Both the position numbers and the translations under genes were made by a program. Source: Stigmatella aurantiaca (lineage in GTDB: Bacteria; Myxococcota; Myxococcia; Myxococcales; Myxococcaceae). Taken from it: a stretch of 64,000 nucleotides of DNA. Under the pieces are notes generated by a model. The model saw only the letters and a list, made by a program, of their open reading frames with translations. It had not been told where the DNA came from and ran no database searches. The DNA lies in the NCBI RefSeq assembly GCF_900109545.1, contig NZ_FOAP01000014.1:62001-126000 (forward strand), read 5' to 3'. How positions within the stretch are numbered: the first letter of the stretch is position 1; every line of letters begins with the position of its first letter. Below are positions 18,539 through 28,091 of this stretch, piece after piece.

Positions 18539-19537
18539 TCAGCCCCGGCGGCGGGAACGGCCGCGGCCCAGCAACCCCAGCAGTGCCACGAGCGCCGTCA
18601 GCGGGCCCCCGGTGGTGGAGCAGCCGTGGGCGGAGACCATCTCCTCGGAGACGCCCGGCACCGAGGGGCTCACCGTCCCGGGCAGGCCCGGCGTCCCCCC
18701 GGAGGAAGTGTCCTCGGAAGGCAGGCCCTCGCCGGGCGCCGTCTCCGGCACCTGGACCACCGGCGGCACCTCGGGCTTGGGCTGCCCGGGCTTCGGCTCC
18801 TCTTCCGGCGCGGGGGCGGGCGGAGGCGGCGGCGGAGGCGGCGGCATCACGTCCTCGAGCGCCGTCGCCTGGATGAAGCCATCGTGGTAGACGACGCCGG
18901 TCTCCTTGATGGTGTCGCTGCGGTACAGCCCCAGCTTCATGTAGCTCTTCATCCCCTCGTACATCGTCGCGAGGACTTGCTTCTTCAGCGCCAGCTTTCC
19001 GTTGTGCCACAGCTCCACGAAGCCCACCTTCGGGTCCGGCGACCACTTCACGTGGAAGATGAACTCGTGCCAGACGCCGCGCGTGAGGGGCGCCTTCCAC
19101 GGGGTGATGCTGTCGGTCAGCGTCAGCCGCATCTCCTCGCCGTAGACGAAGAACTCCACCGGCGGCGAGCCGCAGCACCCGTCGTGGTGCCACTGCGTGA
19201 AGACCTGCCACGTCTTCGCGCTGGGGAAGTCCGGCGCGAACATCACCTTCCACCGGTAGTAATACTCCGAGCCCACCTGCTCGTTGCTCAGATACACCAG
19301 CTCGTTGCGGTTGCCGCTGGAGTCGATGGGGTCATCGCCCTGCTTCACCGTGGCCTTGAGGGCATACCGCCCCTCGCTCACCGGCGACGTCACCACCGCC
19401 AGCCGGTCCGCCCGGACCATCTGCGAGCCCGAGTACTGCGAGTGGTCACCCGTCTCGAAGTCCCCTCGCCAGACGACGCCCGCCAGCGCCGGTCCAGACA
19501 CCAGGATCACCGCGAGCCACCCCATGTGAAGTCTCAA
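18539..19537 (-). CDS. Polysaccharide-lyase-like secreted protein with MYXO-CTERM anchor
   Basis: About 332 residues. A signal peptide (HMGWLAVILVSGPALAG) precedes a jelly-roll domain like heparin-lyase/alginate-lyase folds (about 20-235): WRGDFETGDHSQY, GNRNELVY, YYYRWKVMFAPDF, WQVFTQWHHDG and KLGLYRSD. A Pro-rich spacer follows. The protein ends with a MYXO-CTERM tail: HGCSTTGG, a membrane stretch (PLTALVALLGLL) and a basic end (RGRSRRRG), directing surface anchoring in myxobacteria. The TTG at 19537 has the better ribosome site (GAGGA); ATG at 19525 is the alternative. Substrate is unknown. Confidence 0.78.
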   Translation of the reverse strand: MRLHMGWLAVILVSGPALAGVVWRGDFETGDHSQYSGSQMVRADRLAVVTSPVSEGRYALKATVKQGDDPIDSSGNRNELVYLSNEQVGSEYYYRWKVMFAPDFPSAKTWQVFTQWHHDGCCGSPPVEFFVYGEEMRLTLTDSITPWKAPLTRGVWHEFIFHVKWSPDPKVGFVELWHNGKLALKKQVLATMYEGMKSYMKLGLYRSDTIKETGVVYHDGFIQATALEDVMPPPPPPPPPAPAPEEEPKPGQPKPEVPPVVQVPETAPGEGLPSEDTSSGGTPGLPGTVSPSVPGVSEEMVSAHGCSTTGGPLTALVALLGLLGRGRSRRRG

Positions 19538-19673
19538 GAATCGATTCCTCAAGATTTGTATGTCCGCCAACGAATCCGGGCACCCTAACCGAAAATCACG
19601 TTTCATTCCTGTCACACATCCGCGCCGCCCCCTCGGCCCTAGAGCGTGGAACCGGTCAAGGGCCCGGCCGGTG

Positions 19674-19687
19674 TGAAACATGTTTCA
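19674..19687. promoter_or_regulatory. 14-bp perfect palindrome upstream of astA
   Basis: TGAAACATGTTTCA is a perfect palindrome in the 316-base divergent region between the lyase-like gene and astA. A second shorter palindrome, GAATCGATTC (19538-19547), abuts the lyase start. Both are candidate repressor sites; no regulator gene is adjacent. Confidence 0.4.
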
Positions 19688-19853
19688 GATGGCTCATGAC
19701 GCACCACGCCTTCCGTGCGGACAGCGGAGCGCCCCCTGCCACCGTCCGCCTTCAACACGGGCGGGCAGGCAAGGGGCTGACGAACCCCTGGCCTGGTGTA
19801 TGGTCCGTCCCCCCCTTCGCGGTGCCCCCTCCTGGGGCATCCCGGGTGAACCC

Positions 19854-20879
19854 ATGCTTGTCCTGCGCGACGTCCAGAAAAGCGATCTTCCTGGCCTCAA
19901 GCGCCTCGCCGCGGTGCTCAACACCGTCAACCTCCCCAACAACGAGGAGACGCTGTCGGCCATCATCGACAAGTCGGTGAAGAGCTTCGCCGGCAAGGTG
20001 AAGAACCCGTGGGAGCGCGAGTACCTCTTCGTGCTCGAGGATGCGCGCAACAGCACCCTCATCGGCACCTCGATGGTCATCGCCCAGCACGGCACGTATG
20101 ACGCGCCGCACATCTATTACGAGGTGAGCGAGCGCGAGCACTACTCGGCCTCCATCGACCGGCACATCCGGCACAAGGTGCTCTCCATCGCGTACAACTA
20201 CGAGGGCCCCACGGAGATTGGCGGCCTGGTGGTGGATCCGCCCTACCGCGCCACGCCGGACAAGCCCGGCAAGCAGCTGTCCTACGTGCGCTTCCTCTTC
20301 ATCGCCATGCACCGGCGCCTGTTCCGCCCGCGCGTGCTCGCCGAGCTGCTGCCGCCGCTGCTGCCCGACGGGCGCAGCCTGCTGTGGGAGGCGTGCGGCC
20401 GGAAGTTCACCGGCCTGTCCTATCAGGAGGCCGACCGGCTCAGCCGCCAGAACAAGGAGTTCATCAAGGAGCTGTTCCCCGCCTCCGACATCCACGCGGC
20501 GCTCTTTCCCGCACGCGTGCAGAAGGTGCTGGGCGAGGTGGGCCCCCAGACACGCGGCGTGCAGCGGATGCTGGAGCGCATCGGCTTCCGGTACATGGAG
20601 CGCATCGACCCGTTCGACGGCGGGCCCCACTTCGAGGCCGACGTCTCGGAAGTCACGCTCGTGCGCCGCTTCCGCACGGTGAAGCTGGCCCCGGAGGACT
20701 TCGAGCGGGAGGGCGATGACGTGCTCGTCGGCTTCGAGTGGGAGTCTGGCCGCAACCGCTTCCGCTCGGTGCGCACCCAGGCGCGCCTGGACAACCAGCT
20801 CATCTTCCTGCCCGCCAAGGCCAAGGAAGTGCTCGGCGCGCCCGCCGGCGCCAAGCTGTCCGTCATCCCCTTCGAGTAG
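19854..20879 (+). CDS. astA: Arginine N-succinyltransferase
   Basis: A 341-residue AstA/AruF-type enzyme that transfers succinyl from succinyl-CoA to arginine, the first step of the AST catabolic pathway. It starts MLVLRDVQKSDLPGL. Typical features are a GNAT-like fold, IGTSMVIAQHG, EIGGLVVDPPYR and PFDGGPHFEAD near residue 250. Length equals the family (about 340). The ATG at 19854 matches family N-termini; upstream in-frame starts add unrelated sequence. None of the other ast genes is in this window, so it stands alone here. Confidence 0.92.
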   Translation: MLVLRDVQKSDLPGLKRLAAVLNTVNLPNNEETLSAIIDKSVKSFAGKVKNPWEREYLFVLEDARNSTLIGTSMVIAQHGTYDAPHIYYEVSEREHYSASIDRHIRHKVLSIAYNYEGPTEIGGLVVDPPYRATPDKPGKQLSYVRFLFIAMHRRLFRPRVLAELLPPLLPDGRSLLWEACGRKFTGLSYQEADRLSRQNKEFIKELFPASDIHAALFPARVQKVLGEVGPQTRGVQRMLERIGFRYMERIDPFDGGPHFEADVSEVTLVRRFRTVKLAPEDFEREGDDVLVGFEWESGRNRFRSVRTQARLDNQLIFLPAKAKEVLGAPAGAKLSVIPFE

Positions 20880-20891
20880 CCGCCCGCGCGC

Positions 20892-21986
20892 TCAGGGCCG
20901 CCGCACCACCCGGTGCGTGCCCCGCAGCAGCGCCAGCCACCGCTCGCCCGCCTCGCGCGGCGAGCCCCGGGGGTCCACCAGCGCCAGCGGCAGGTGCGTC
21001 TCCGGGCGCACCGCGTCCAGCGAGGTGGGATCCAACTCCAGGAGCGTCCCGCCGGCCAGGGCCACGCGCACCCACGCGTGCGGCCGCGCGGGGCCCCCGT
21101 CCACCGCCAGCAGGCCGTGCACCAGCGCCACGTGGTGCCCGCGCGCCCGGGCCTCCGCCGCGAAGCGCAGCGCGTGGGCCAGGCACCCACCCGCCTCGCC
21201 CTCGCCCCCCTCGCGCCAGTCCGCCGCCCCCGGCCCCTTCTCCGGAAAGGCCGCATGCACCTGCGCCGACAGGGCCCGCGCCGCGCCGGCCTCCCACGCC
21301 GTCATGGCGGGCAGCCGCTCCGGCACCGGCCACGCGGGCACGAAGGCGAGCGCCCCCGAGCGCCCCTCCACGGGCACCCCTTGCGCGAAGAGCTCCGGCG
21401 GAGGACGCAGCTTCTCCCCGGGCGCCGCCCGCGTGAAGCGGGACTCGCCCACCTCCAGCTCCTGGAGCCACCCCCGCGCGTCGTAGCGCGCCCGGAAGGG
21501 GGCGCCCAGCAGCGTGCCCTCCGCCTCGGAGCCGTTCGCGGCGGTGAGGCAGTGCGGCCCCTCGCGGCCCGTCAGCTCCTCGCGGCCCGTGACACAGCCG
21601 TGACGCGGCGGCCCCCGCCACAGCCACAGCGCCTGGGGCACGCTCCGCGCGCCCTCCACCTGGCCTTGCGCGTCCAGCCGCAGCGTCACCTCCCGCTGGC
21701 GCTCGCCCACCTGGCCCGCGCGCGTGTGCAGGTGGCGCGAGACATAGGTGAAGCGCCCTGCGGACCGCCTCAGCGACACCTGTCCCACGGGCACCCCGCG
21801 CCAGGCGAAGAGGTAACTCATGGCGTCCTCCCCCTCCTGGGGCGCGGAGGACCCGCCCCCCCTCGGAGGGGCGGACGTGGCAGGTAGGGGCAGGAGCAAG
21901 GCGCAGAAGAGGCTCAGCCCGGCGCCCAGGCGCGCAAGGATTTGAGGAACGGGGCGGCAAGGCAGGCTAGCGTCAGGTCCGCGCAT
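20892..21986 (-). CDS. Exported transglutaminase-like protein
   Basis: A 364-residue protein with an N-terminal signal ([20 protein letters not shown]). The C-terminal third is a transglutaminase-like cysteine-protease fold with a complete catalytic triad: GGCLAHAL (Cys), PHAWVRV (His) and LELDPTS (Asp). The N-terminal part is beta-rich ([29 protein letters not shown]). The substrate is unknown, possibly peptidoglycan or surface peptides. Its ATG shares the four bases CATG with the start of the divergent chemoreceptor gene, which is unusual. Its stop is 12 bases from astA. Confidence 0.75.
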   Translation of the reverse strand: MRGPDASLPCRPVPQILARLGAGLSLFCALLLPLPATSAPPRGGGSSAPQEGEDAMSYLFAWRGVPVGQVSLRRSAGRFTYVSRHLHTRAGQVGERQREVTLRLDAQGQVEGARSVPQALWLWRGPPRHGCVTGREELTGREGPHCLTAANGSEAEGTLLGAPFRARYDARGWLQELEVGESRFTRAAPGEKLRPPPELFAQGVPVEGRSGALAFVPAWPVPERLPAMTAWEAGAARALSAQVHAAFPEKGPGAADWREGGEGEAGGCLAHALRFAAEARARGHHVALVHGLLAVDGGPARPHAWVRVALAGGTLLELDPTSLDAVRPETHLPLALVDPRGSPREAGERWLALLRGTHRVVRRP

Positions 21987-24900
21987 GGGAGCCAAACGGT
22001 ACCTCTTCGGCTTCGGACTTGTCGGGGGGCTTGTCTCCGCGCTCCTGCTTGGCACGGTGCTGCGCACCCTGGCGAACGTGGAGCTGGGGACGCAGGGCTG
22101 GCTGTGGCTGCTGGTGGCCACGCCGCTGCTCTACCTCCTGGGAGGGTGGCTGAGCTGGTTCACCTGGGCGGGGCACCGGAGCCGGGTGCGCCGGCGCGTC
22201 ATCACCCAGCTGGCCGAGGGGGACCTGGCCATCGCCACCTCGTCCGAGTTCGAGGGCCGGGAGGATGTGCGCCGCCTGCTGTCGTCCCTGCGCCGCGCCA
22301 TCTCCCAGGTGCAGCGGGTGACGGCGAACATGCACCGCACCAGCACCAGCGTCTCCGAGCAGGTGCGGATGCTGCTGGAGGCCGCGCGGCGCCAGGGCCA
22401 GGCGGTGGACCACTCGCTGGAGGCGGTGTCCCATATGGGCGAGAGCCTCCAGGGCGCCGGCCAGCGCGTGGCGCAGATGGACACCTTCGCCCACGACACC
22501 ACGAACGCGCTGGTGGAGATGACCGAGCGGCTGCAGCAGGTGGGCTTCGCGCTCTCCAGCCTGGATGAGTTCGCCCACCACACCAGCGGCCTGGTGCAGG
22601 TGATGAGCGAGCGGCTGGACAACATCGCCGCCGCGGGGGACGAGCTGGCGCTGTTCGCCAACGAGGCCGAGCGCTTCGTGTCCGTGGTGGGCTCGGGCAT
22701 CGAGGCGGTGCGCCGCCGCGCCAACGAGACGAACGCGCTGGCCCAGGCCGTCACCGCCACCGCCCAGCGAGGCGAGGAGCTGGTCAACGACAGCGTCAAG
22801 GGCATGTACCGGGTGAAGGAGACGGTGCACCGGGCCGCCGAAATCGTCGAGTCGCTGGGCACGCGCTCGCGCGAAATTGGCCGCATCGTGGATGTCATCC
22901 AGGAGATCGCCGACCAGACGAACCTCCTGGCGCTCAACGCCGCCATCATCGCCGCCCAGTCGGGCGAGTACGGCCGGCCCTTCGGCGTGGTGGCCAACGA
23001 AATCCGGGGGCTCGCCGAGCGCTCGGCGCGCTCCACGCGGGAGATCTCCTCCCTGGTGACGGGCGTGCGCGGCGAGGTGAACACCGCGGTGGCGCTCGTG
23101 AAGGAGGGCCGGGACCTGGCCACCGAGGGCGCCCAGCTCGGCGACCGGGCGGCCACCGCGCTGGTGGAGATTCGCTCCATCACCCAGCGCACCTTCACGG
23201 CGGTGGAGTCCACGGTGGAGGAGACGCGGCGCCTGGAGCAGCAGGGCTCCACGGTCATCGAGGCCAGCCAGCGCGTGGCCTCGCGGGTGGACGACGTCAC
23301 GCGGGCCGCCATCGAGCACGCGGGCCAGGCGCGGGAGCTGGTGCGCAAGACGGGGGAGATGGCGCGCCTGGCGCGCGATGCCTCGGAGAAGGTGGAGGGC
23401 CAGGCGCGCGCCGGCAACATGCTGTCCGAGGCGGTGGTGCGGCTGACCGCCGCCATCGACGGCATCCGCAAGGCGCACGCGGTGCTCACCCGGGGAGAGG
23501 TGTCCATCCGGGACGAGGTGAGCCGCGTGCGGGAGGATGCGCGGCGGGTCATCCGCAGCGGCGACGAGCTGAGCCGCACGGTGGACCAGCTCGGCCACGA
23601 GACGGTGAGCCTGGAGTCCGAGGTGTTCCGCTTCCGCCTGCCCCAGCCGCGCGCCGGGGGCACGCTGCGCGTGGGCATCCACCAGGCCGCCGCCCTGCGC
23701 GCCCGCCTGACGTTGGATCCGCTCTTCGCCGTGGAGAACCAGCTCGCGGAGCTGTGCGCGTGCGTCTTCTCCAACCTGCTGCGGCTGGAGGACGGCGTGC
23801 TCGTGCCGGACCTGGCCGAGCGGTGGGAGATGGATGCCGCGGCGCGCATCTTCCGCTTCTCCCTGCGCCGGGGCGTCTCCTTCCATGACGGGACGGCGCT
23901 GACGGCGTACGACGTGAAGCGCCACTTCGAGCGGCTGCTGGACCCCATGGTGCGCTCGCCGGACCGCTCGCTTCTGGAGGACATCGAGGGGGCGCACGCC
24001 TTCACCGCCGGCACCACGCGCGACGTGAGCGGCCTGCGCGTGCTCAACGAGGGGACGCTGGAGATCCGCCTCACGGAGCCCAAGGCCTTCTTCCTCCACC
24101 TGCTGGCGCTGACGCCCACGGCGGTGGCCCGGCTGGACTCGGACGGAAAGCTCCACGGCACCGGGCCCTACCGCCTGGAGCAGTTCGAGGCGGACCACAT
24201 CCACATGGCGCGCAACCCCACCTACTTCCGCCACGGCATGCCGTGGGTGGACCGGCTCGAGTTCCTGCTGGTGGAGTCGCGGCAGGAGGCGCTCGAACGG
24301 CTCCAGGATGGCCAGGTGCAGTTCGTCTCCTTTCTCTACGCGCAGCAGGCCCAGTCCCCGGGCATCGAGGAGCTCCAGACGGTGGCCAGCTCCACGCCCT
24401 CCACCGCGTTCGTGGGCCTCAACCTGCGCGAGTCGCTCTATGACGACACGCGCGTGCGCCGCGCCATCCGCGCGGGGCTGGACATCCCCTCGCTGGTGGA
24501 GCAGTTCCACCCGGGCGCGCGCATCGCCCGGACGCTCACGCCCCCGGAGCTGCTCCAGGGGCTGGAGCCGGGCCCCCTGCCCGCCCCGGACGTGGAGCGG
24601 GCCGGGGCGCTGCTGCGCGAGGCCGGCGTGCGCTCGGTGCCGCTGACGCTCTACTACCCGGCGGGCCGGGACACCTCCGAGGAGGACGCGGTGCTGTTCC
24701 GGCCGCTCGTCGAGGCGGGGCTGCTGGAGCTGCGCCACGTGGAGCTGCCCTCGCAGGACTACACCGCCCGGCTGCGTGCGGGGCGCATCCCCGCCTTCCG
24801 CACGCTGTGGATCGCCGACTACCCGGACCCGGACAACTTCCTCTACTTCCTGCTCAACTCGAACGCCCAGAACATCTACCCGCTGGGCTACCACAACCCC

Positions 24901-25131
24901 GCGCTGGACCGGCTGACGTCCGAGGCCCGGGTGTCCATTGATCCGGACCTGCGCCACCAGCTCTACCTGCGCGCCGAGGCGCTCTTCGACCAGGACTGTC
25001 CGCTCATCCCCCTGTACCACGACCGCATCTACGCGGTGGCGAGCGCTCCGGTGCAGGGGCTGCGGCTGCACATGACGCCGCCCCAGGTGCGCTTCGAGGA
25101 CCTGTGGCTGGACTCCGACGGGCTCCGGTAG
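21985..25131 (+). CDS. Chemoreceptor-like signalling protein fused to an oligopeptide-binding (SBP_bac_5) domain
   Basis: A 1048-residue chimera. Two membrane helices (about 7-27 and 38-60) are joined by only about a dozen residues, so there is no periplasmic sensor. A long helical methyl-accepting region follows (about 80-530), with the signalling tip [21 protein letters not shown] near 308-328 and [21 protein letters not shown]. The C-terminal half (about 555-1045) is a solute-binding domain of the peptide/nickel type: [56 protein letters not shown]. By topology the binding domain is cytoplasmic. It may sense internal peptides and signal to CheA; no che genes are nearby. Confidence 0.85.
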   Translation: MGAKRYLFGFGLVGGLVSALLLGTVLRTLANVELGTQGWLWLLVATPLLYLLGGWLSWFTWAGHRSRVRRRVITQLAEGDLAIATSSEFEGREDVRRLLSSLRRAISQVQRVTANMHRTSTSVSEQVRMLLEAARRQGQAVDHSLEAVSHMGESLQGAGQRVAQMDTFAHDTTNALVEMTERLQQVGFALSSLDEFAHHTSGLVQVMSERLDNIAAAGDELALFANEAERFVSVVGSGIEAVRRRANETNALAQAVTATAQRGEELVNDSVKGMYRVKETVHRAAEIVESLGTRSREIGRIVDVIQEIADQTNLLALNAAIIAAQSGEYGRPFGVVANEIRGLAERSARSTREISSLVTGVRGEVNTAVALVKEGRDLATEGAQLGDRAATALVEIRSITQRTFTAVESTVEETRRLEQQGSTVIEASQRVASRVDDVTRAAIEHAGQARELVRKTGEMARLARDASEKVEGQARAGNMLSEAVVRLTAAIDGIRKAHAVLTRGEVSIRDEVSRVREDARRVIRSGDELSRTVDQLGHETVSLESEVFRFRLPQPRAGGTLRVGIHQAAALRARLTLDPLFAVENQLAELCACVFSNLLRLEDGVLVPDLAERWEMDAAARIFRFSLRRGVSFHDGTALTAYDVKRHFERLLDPMVRSPDRSLLEDIEGAHAFTAGTTRDVSGLRVLNEGTLEIRLTEPKAFFLHLLALTPTAVARLDSDGKLHGTGPYRLEQFEADHIHMARNPTYFRHGMPWVDRLEFLLVESRQEALERLQDGQVQFVSFLYAQQAQSPGIEELQTVASSTPSTAFVGLNLRESLYDDTRVRRAIRAGLDIPSLVEQFHPGARIARTLTPPELLQGLEPGPLPAPDVERAGALLREAGVRSVPLTLYYPAGRDTSEEDAVLFRPLVEAGLLELRHVELPSQDYTARLRAGRIPAFRTLWIADYPDPDNFLYFLLNSNAQNIYPLGYHNPALDRLTSEARVSIDPDLRHQLYLRAEALFDQDCPLIPLYHDRIYAVASAPVQGLRLHMTPPQVRFEDLWLDSDGLR

Positions 25132-25138
25132 CCCGCCC

Positions 25139-27196
25139 TCAGGGCTGGGCCCGCCGGGTGCCCGCGAGGCCATGCCGCTGGGGCCAGCCGCGCGTCTCGG
25201 CCACGCCCTGGAGCCCCAGGCCAAACGCCTCCAGCCGCCAGGTGCCCTCCCGCTCCAGCAGGACGTAGAGGAAGTTCCCCACGTGCGTGGCCCCCGCGAC
25301 GCGCGGCTCGCCCTCCAGCGGACACACCGCCCGCTCACGCCCCGCCGCGAACAACTGGAGATAGGTGCGGGTGGGGCCCCCATCCGGGGGGGTGATGTCA
25401 CTGAGCGTGCCCACGCCGTTCCCGCTCACCAGCGAGGCCTCGTGCAGGAGGACCTCCGCCCCCGGCGCGGACACGGGCACCTCCCAGCGCGTGCCCCCAT
25501 CCTCGGCGCTCAGCGCGCGCAGCACGAGCTGCGCCGTGCCCGGCGCGCACGGCGGGGCCCCTCCGTCGCAGGCCGTCGCGAGCGCATAGCCGGTGCCATC
25601 CAGCAGGAGCGTGGGCTCATCGAGGGGCACCCGCTCCTCCCACGGCACGGGCACCGGGGCCCCGCCATCGGTGCTGGCGAAGGTCCGCGCCCCCGAGAAC
25701 AGCCAGCCCCCGGCCACTGCCAGCGACGCGCCCGCATCCCCGGCCTGCTCCAGCACGGGCACGGTGACGAAGCCCGGGCCCCCATCCTCCGGCTCCGCGA
25801 ACACCACGCGCCCTCCGCCCTCGGCGCTCAGCACCACCCGGCCCTGCGCGTCGAGGGCCACCCGGGCCCCGGGCCCTCCGAACCCCTCCACCGGGCCTGT
25901 CTGGAGCACCCCGCCATCCATGCCGAGCCGCACGAGCGCCGGCGGCACGCTGTCCACGAGCGCCACCACCTCCTCTTCGGCGCTCACCGCCGTACGGCCC
26001 ACGCCCGTGGAGGGCACGCCCCCATCCAGCGCCTCGCCCAGCGGGGCCTGCCACAGCCGCTCGCCGGGGCTGGCCAGGGCGTAGCGCTCCAGGCTCCCGG
26101 GCTCCTGCACCAGCACCCCCGCGCCGGACACGGCCAGCAACGTGCGCGCCCCGCCATCCGGGTAGGGCGCCTCGAAGCGCTGCAGGCCATTGCCCGTGAA
26201 GGAGACGAGCCGGCACCCGGCATCCCCATCACACACCGAGGCGAAGAGCGCCCCATCCTGGGACAGCAGCACGGGCCCGCCGTCCTCCGCCACGGGCGCT
26301 CCGCCCAGCGGCGCGGAGAACTGGGCCACGAGCTCTCCCGGCGGCGGCCGGGCACACTCGCCGCTGCGGCACCGGCCCTCGTCCTGGCAGGGCGTCGCCG
26401 GCGCGCACAGGAACCCCTCCGGCGTGGGCAGGGTGCGGCAGCTTCCCAGGAGGCACAGGTTCGCCGTCTTGCAGTCCGTGGGGCCGCACACCGTGTAGTC
26501 GGCGGCATCCGTCTCGCCGCAGCCCTCGTCGCGGCGGCACACGCCCACCTTGCAGGGGTTCGCCGGCTGCGGGCACACCACGTTCGACGTCACGCACCCC
26601 TCGGTGGGCGAGCACGCATCCACCGTGCACGGGTTGTCGTCATCACACGTGCGGGGCGTGCCCACGCACTCGCCCGCCCGGCAGCGGCCCCGCTCCTGGC
26701 ACCGGCTGCTGGGAATGCAGTCCGTCCCGTTCGGCGCCAGCGTCTCCACGCACGCGCCCGGCTCCAGCTCGAAGCGGGACTCCCGGCACTGCGCCGAGGG
26801 CACACAGGTGAGGGGCCGCACCCCTTCGCCCCGCAGCGCCACGGACTCCACGCGGCTGCCGGCCACGAGCGTCAGCGTGCCTTGCGCCACCCCGTTGCCC
26901 CCGGTGAACACCACCTCCAGCGCCACGGAGCCGCCGCCCGGCACGGACACGGACTCCGGCACCACGGCGAACGGGGCCCCGGCCGACGCCGTCACGCGCG
27001 CCTCCGAGCGTCCGGTGCCCAGCAGCGTCACCGTCCTGCGGACCTGGGTGCCCTCCAGCACCCGGCCGAAGTCCACCTCCGTCTCCTGAGGCCGGAAGTC
27101 TCCGCGCGAGGTGCCGAGCGCGGGGCCCTCACACCGGCAGGCACCGGAGAACACGAGCGCCACGAGGAGCAGGAACCAGGGCCGTGTGCGAAGCAT
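25139..27196 (-). CDS. Large Cys-rich lipoprotein with beta-propeller-like C-terminus
   Basis: A 685-residue lipoprotein: signal with lipobox FSGAC (Cys20). An immunoglobulin-like domain of the ASPM/SPD-2/Hydin kind follows (about 35-130: EVDFGRVLEGTQVRRTVTL). A Cys-rich block comes next (about 130-285) with repeated CxxDxC-type units (CDDDNPCTVDACSPTEGC, CQERGRCRAGEC, CQDEGRCRSGEC). The last 400 residues are repetitive beta-rich sequence with many DGG turns. This architecture is common in surface proteins of myxobacteria. Function is unknown; adhesion or surface binding is a guess. It starts at ATG 27196. Confidence 0.7.
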   Translation of the reverse strand: MLRTRPWFLLLVALVFSGACRCEGPALGTSRGDFRPQETEVDFGRVLEGTQVRRTVTLLGTGRSEARVTASAGAPFAVVPESVSVPGGGSVALEVVFTGGNGVAQGTLTLVAGSRVESVALRGEGVRPLTCVPSAQCRESRFELEPGACVETLAPNGTDCIPSSRCQERGRCRAGECVGTPRTCDDDNPCTVDACSPTEGCVTSNVVCPQPANPCKVGVCRRDEGCGETDAADYTVCGPTDCKTANLCLLGSCRTLPTPEGFLCAPATPCQDEGRCRSGECARPPPGELVAQFSAPLGGAPVAEDGGPVLLSQDGALFASVCDGDAGCRLVSFTGNGLQRFEAPYPDGGARTLLAVSGAGVLVQEPGSLERYALASPGERLWQAPLGEALDGGVPSTGVGRTAVSAEEEVVALVDSVPPALVRLGMDGGVLQTGPVEGFGGPGARVALDAQGRVVLSAEGGGRVVFAEPEDGGPGFVTVPVLEQAGDAGASLAVAGGWLFSGARTFASTDGGAPVPVPWEERVPLDEPTLLLDGTGYALATACDGGAPPCAPGTAQLVLRALSAEDGGTRWEVPVSAPGAEVLLHEASLVSGNGVGTLSDITPPDGGPTRTYLQLFAAGRERAVCPLEGEPRVAGATHVGNFLYVLLEREGTWRLEAFGLGLQGVAETRGWPQRHGLAGTRRAQP

Positions 27197-27251
27197 GGGC
27201 GGACTTAACCAGCTTCGGGTTCCCCCCTGAAGGGGAAGCCGCGCCCAGGTG

Positions 27252-27863
27252 TCAGGTAGCGGGAGTCCGCCGCGCCAGCGTCCGGATGAGCACCGCCAGC
27301 ACGCCGATGACCACCAGCACCACCACCGCCAGCTGGTAGCGCGCCATCAGCCCCTCCAGGCGCTCGAGGTTCCCACCCACCGCCCGGCCCACCGAGAGCA
27401 CCAGCGCGTTGTGGACCATCGCGGACACCGCGCCCAGCAGCAGCGCGTTGCTCCGGGGCATGCGCGCGGCCCCCGCCGCGATGAAGATGACGCCCCGGAT
27501 GCCCGGCAGGAACCGGTTGACCAGGAGCAGCCAGGGCCCCCCGCGCCTCATCTTCGCCTGGACCGCCGCCAGCCGGGCATGCGTGAGCCCCAAGAAGCTC
27601 GAGTCTGGTTTCGCGTCAAAGCGCCGGGCCAGCCAGGTGCCGAACCAGTAGTTGATGGCCGCGCCCGCCACGCTGCCGGCCGTCACCACCAGGAAGACCA
27701 GGGGCCACGGGTGGTCGCCCCGCACCGCGTACACGCCCCCGAGCAGGGTGATGGTGTCTCCAGGAAAGGGCGGCACCAGGTACTCCAGCATCGCCGCCAG
27801 GCCCAGGAGCAGCACCCCCGCCATCCCCAGCGCCCTGATGAGGTTGTCGAGGAATTCCACCAT
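27252..27863 (-). CDS. DedA/SNARE-associated family membrane protein
   Basis: A 203-residue integral membrane protein with five or six hydrophobic segments. The family motif PPFPGDTITLLGG lies near residues 31-43, and the second motif (VNRFLPGIRGVIFIAAGAARM) near 115-135. DedA proteins affect membrane lipid translocation and proton-motive force. The ATG at 27863 was chosen because sequence upstream in frame is unlike the family. It is divergent from the porin gene. Confidence 0.88.
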   Translation of the reverse strand: MVEFLDNLIRALGMAGVLLLGLAAMLEYLVPPFPGDTITLLGGVYAVRGDHPWPLVFLVVTAGSVAGAAINYWFGTWLARRFDAKPDSSFLGLTHARLAAVQAKMRRGGPWLLLVNRFLPGIRGVIFIAAGAARMPRSNALLLGAVSAMVHNALVLSVGRAVGGNLERLEGLMARYQLAVVVLVVIGVLAVLIRTLARRTPAT

Positions 27864-28091
27864 CCACGCACCCGCCTTCCGGAACCTGCCCGCTTCATCT
27901 GGGCCGTACCCCCTGCCCCTGCAAGCTCGATTGGCGGCAGCCCCGCCGGGCCGTAAGGTGGAGGACACCCAAGCGCAGCAAGCCTTCCGCCGGCACCCTC
28001 CCCGGCCCCCCGGCTGGGCCGCTCCGGAGCGGACCCGCACTTGAGGGCGGTAAACGATACTGTAACAATACATCAACCCAATACGGTGATC

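Noticed and set aside
21973-25401. Long minus-strand open frame opposite the chemoreceptor fusion gene
   Set aside because: Composition bias only; the plus-strand frame has conserved chemoreceptor and solute-binding motifs.
25172-27208. Plus-strand frame opposite the Cys-rich lipoprotein
   Set aside because: Arg/His/Pro-rich shadow without a signal or domain; the minus-strand protein has a lipobox and ordered Cys repeats.
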